Assembly: GCA_947448205.1 (NCBI GenBank) | Contig: CANFNL010000005.1 | Coordinates: forward strand, 1 to 38,639 | Length of the DNA stretch: 38,639 bases | Origin: Bacteriovoracaceae bacterium | GTDB lineage: Bacteria; Bdellovibrionota; Bacteriovoracia; Bacteriovoracales; Bacteriovoracaceae | Reading direction: 5' to 3' | Made by a program: the position numbers and the translations under genes | Notes under the pieces: generated by a model | Told to the model about the DNA's origin: nothing | The model's database searches: none | Seen by the model: only the letters and a program-made list of their open reading frames with translations | Shown here: in pieces, positions 37,621 through 38,639 of the stretch | How positions within the stretch are numbered: the first letter of the stretch is position 1 | Layout of the letters: every line of letters starts with the position of its first letter

Positions 37621-38532
37621 ATGATTTCAGAAATATTTAATCCAAAATTATGGATCGAAGTTCCAGGTTTTAAATTTAACGATATAACGTATCATCGAGC
37701 AATTGATCAAGGTACTGTTAGAATCGCTATCAACCGCCCTGAAGTTCGAAACGCCTTTAGGCCGCAAACCGTTGATGAACTCTATATTGCTTTGGATGAT
37801 GCCAGAGTTACTCCTGATGTGGGTGTCGTTATACTTACAGGCAATGGCCCCTCTCCAAAAGATTCCGGATGGGCTTTTTGCTCGGGTGGAGATCAACGCA
37901 TAAGAGGAAAAGATGGATATAAGTACGAAGGTCAAGATGCGGCCGATGTAGGATCTTCAAAAATTAATATGGCCAGATTAGGCAGGCTGCATATTTTAGA
38001 AGTGCAAAGGCTAATTCGATTTATGCCAAAAGTGGTTATGGCCGTAGTTCCTGGTTGGGCCGTCGGTGGTGGACACTCACTCCACGTTGTATGCGATCTA
38101 ACTTTAGCTTCAGCAGAGCACGCTATCTTTAAACAAACTGATCCAGATGTAGCAAGTTTTGATTCTGGTTATGGATCTGCATACCTGGCGCGCATGGTTG
38201 GTCAAAAACGTGCTAGAGAAATTTTCTTTTTAGGAAGAAACTATAGCGCTCAAGAAGCTTTTGATATGGGCATGGTCAATGCAGTCATTCCTCATAAAGA
38301 ATTAGAAAATGTTGCTCTAGATTGGGCCCGAGAGATGAATGCTAAATCACCAACGGCAATGAGAATGTTAAAATTTGGCTTTAATATGATCGATGATGGC
38401 TTAGTAGGTCAACAGCTATTTGCAGGTGAAGCCACACGCTTGGCTTATGGAACAGAGGAAGCAGTTGAAGGACGCAATTCTTTTGTTGAAAAACGCCCTA
38501 AAGATTTCTCTAAGTATCCTTGGCATTATTAA
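37621..38532 (+). CDS. menB: 1,4-dihydroxy-2-naphthoyl-CoA synthase
   Basis: 'INRPEVRNAFRPQTVDEL', 'AFCSGGDQRIRG', 'VPGWAVGGGHSLHVVCDLTLAS', C-terminal 'EGRNSFVEKRPKDFSKYPWHY'. Confidence 0.95.
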   Translation: MISEIFNPKLWIEVPGFKFNDITYHRAIDQGTVRIAINRPEVRNAFRPQTVDELYIALDDARVTPDVGVVILTGNGPSPKDSGWAFCSGGDQRIRGKDGYKYEGQDAADVGSSKINMARLGRLHILEVQRLIRFMPKVVMAVVPGWAVGGGHSLHVVCDLTLASAEHAIFKQTDPDVASFDSGYGSAYLARMVGQKRAREIFFLGRNYSAQEAFDMGMVNAVIPHKELENVALDWAREMNAKSPTAMRMLKFGFNMIDDGLVGQQLFAGEATRLAYGTEEAVEGRNSFVEKRPKDFSKYPWHY

Positions 38533-38639
38533 AAAGTTTAAAAGCCATTTGATCTGTGAATTTTTTCACTACCCAAATGGGTCCTATTAGTAAAAAGATT
38601 AAATCTTTAAAAAATGAAGGTTTTGCTCCTTCAATCTTA
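38510..38639 (-). CDS. 3' end of a CDS running off the window (C-terminal 43 aa, partial)
   Basis: Manual translation of the minus strand: KIEGAKPSFFKDLIFLLIGPIWVVKKFTDQMAFKLFNNAKDT*; open to the window edge; not in the supplied ORF track. Confidence 0.45.
   Translation of the reverse strand, partial: KIEGAKPSFFKDLIFLLIGPIWVVKKFTDQMAFKLFNNAKDT

Noticed and set aside
38556-38633. Run of short hairpins (GTGAA/TTCAC, ACCCA/TGGGT, AAAGATT/AATCTTT, TGAAGG/CCTTCA) after menB
   Set aside because: The interval is better explained as coding sequence of a minus-strand CDS; short inverted repeats are common by chance in AT-rich DNA and none has a clear U-tract.

Overview
AT-rich, gene-dense window of about 38.6 kb with roughly 37 credible CDSs. 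I recognised no rRNA, tRNA, CRISPR array or defence island. The left end (1-1600) looks like the edge of an integrated element: an AlpA/excisionase-like HTH gene, a tyrosine recombinase, and a cluster of small palindromic repeats before mutM. The rest reads as chromosomal backbone of a Gram-negative, possibly Bdellovibrionota-like, bacterium (the lineage is inference). It holds housekeeping genes (mutM, yajQ, gltX, transketolase, pdxH, rlmC, menB, grxB-like) and many exported, lipoprotein or membrane proteins of unknown function. The points most worth a second look are: (i) the repeat cluster downstream of the integrase, with an apparent compensatory change; (ii) an operon of two LPP20-like proteins, an LpoB-like protein and a COG3014-like lipoprotein; (iii) a large lipoprotein with a canonical EF-hand and degenerate repeats, apparently expressed from a leaderless promoter; (iv) a HEARH-motif exported protein followed by a coiled-coil/orphan-HAMP gene set; (v) pervasive interlocked stop codons at convergent gene ends. 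Nothing here proves a new system. Items (i)-(iv) are candidates.
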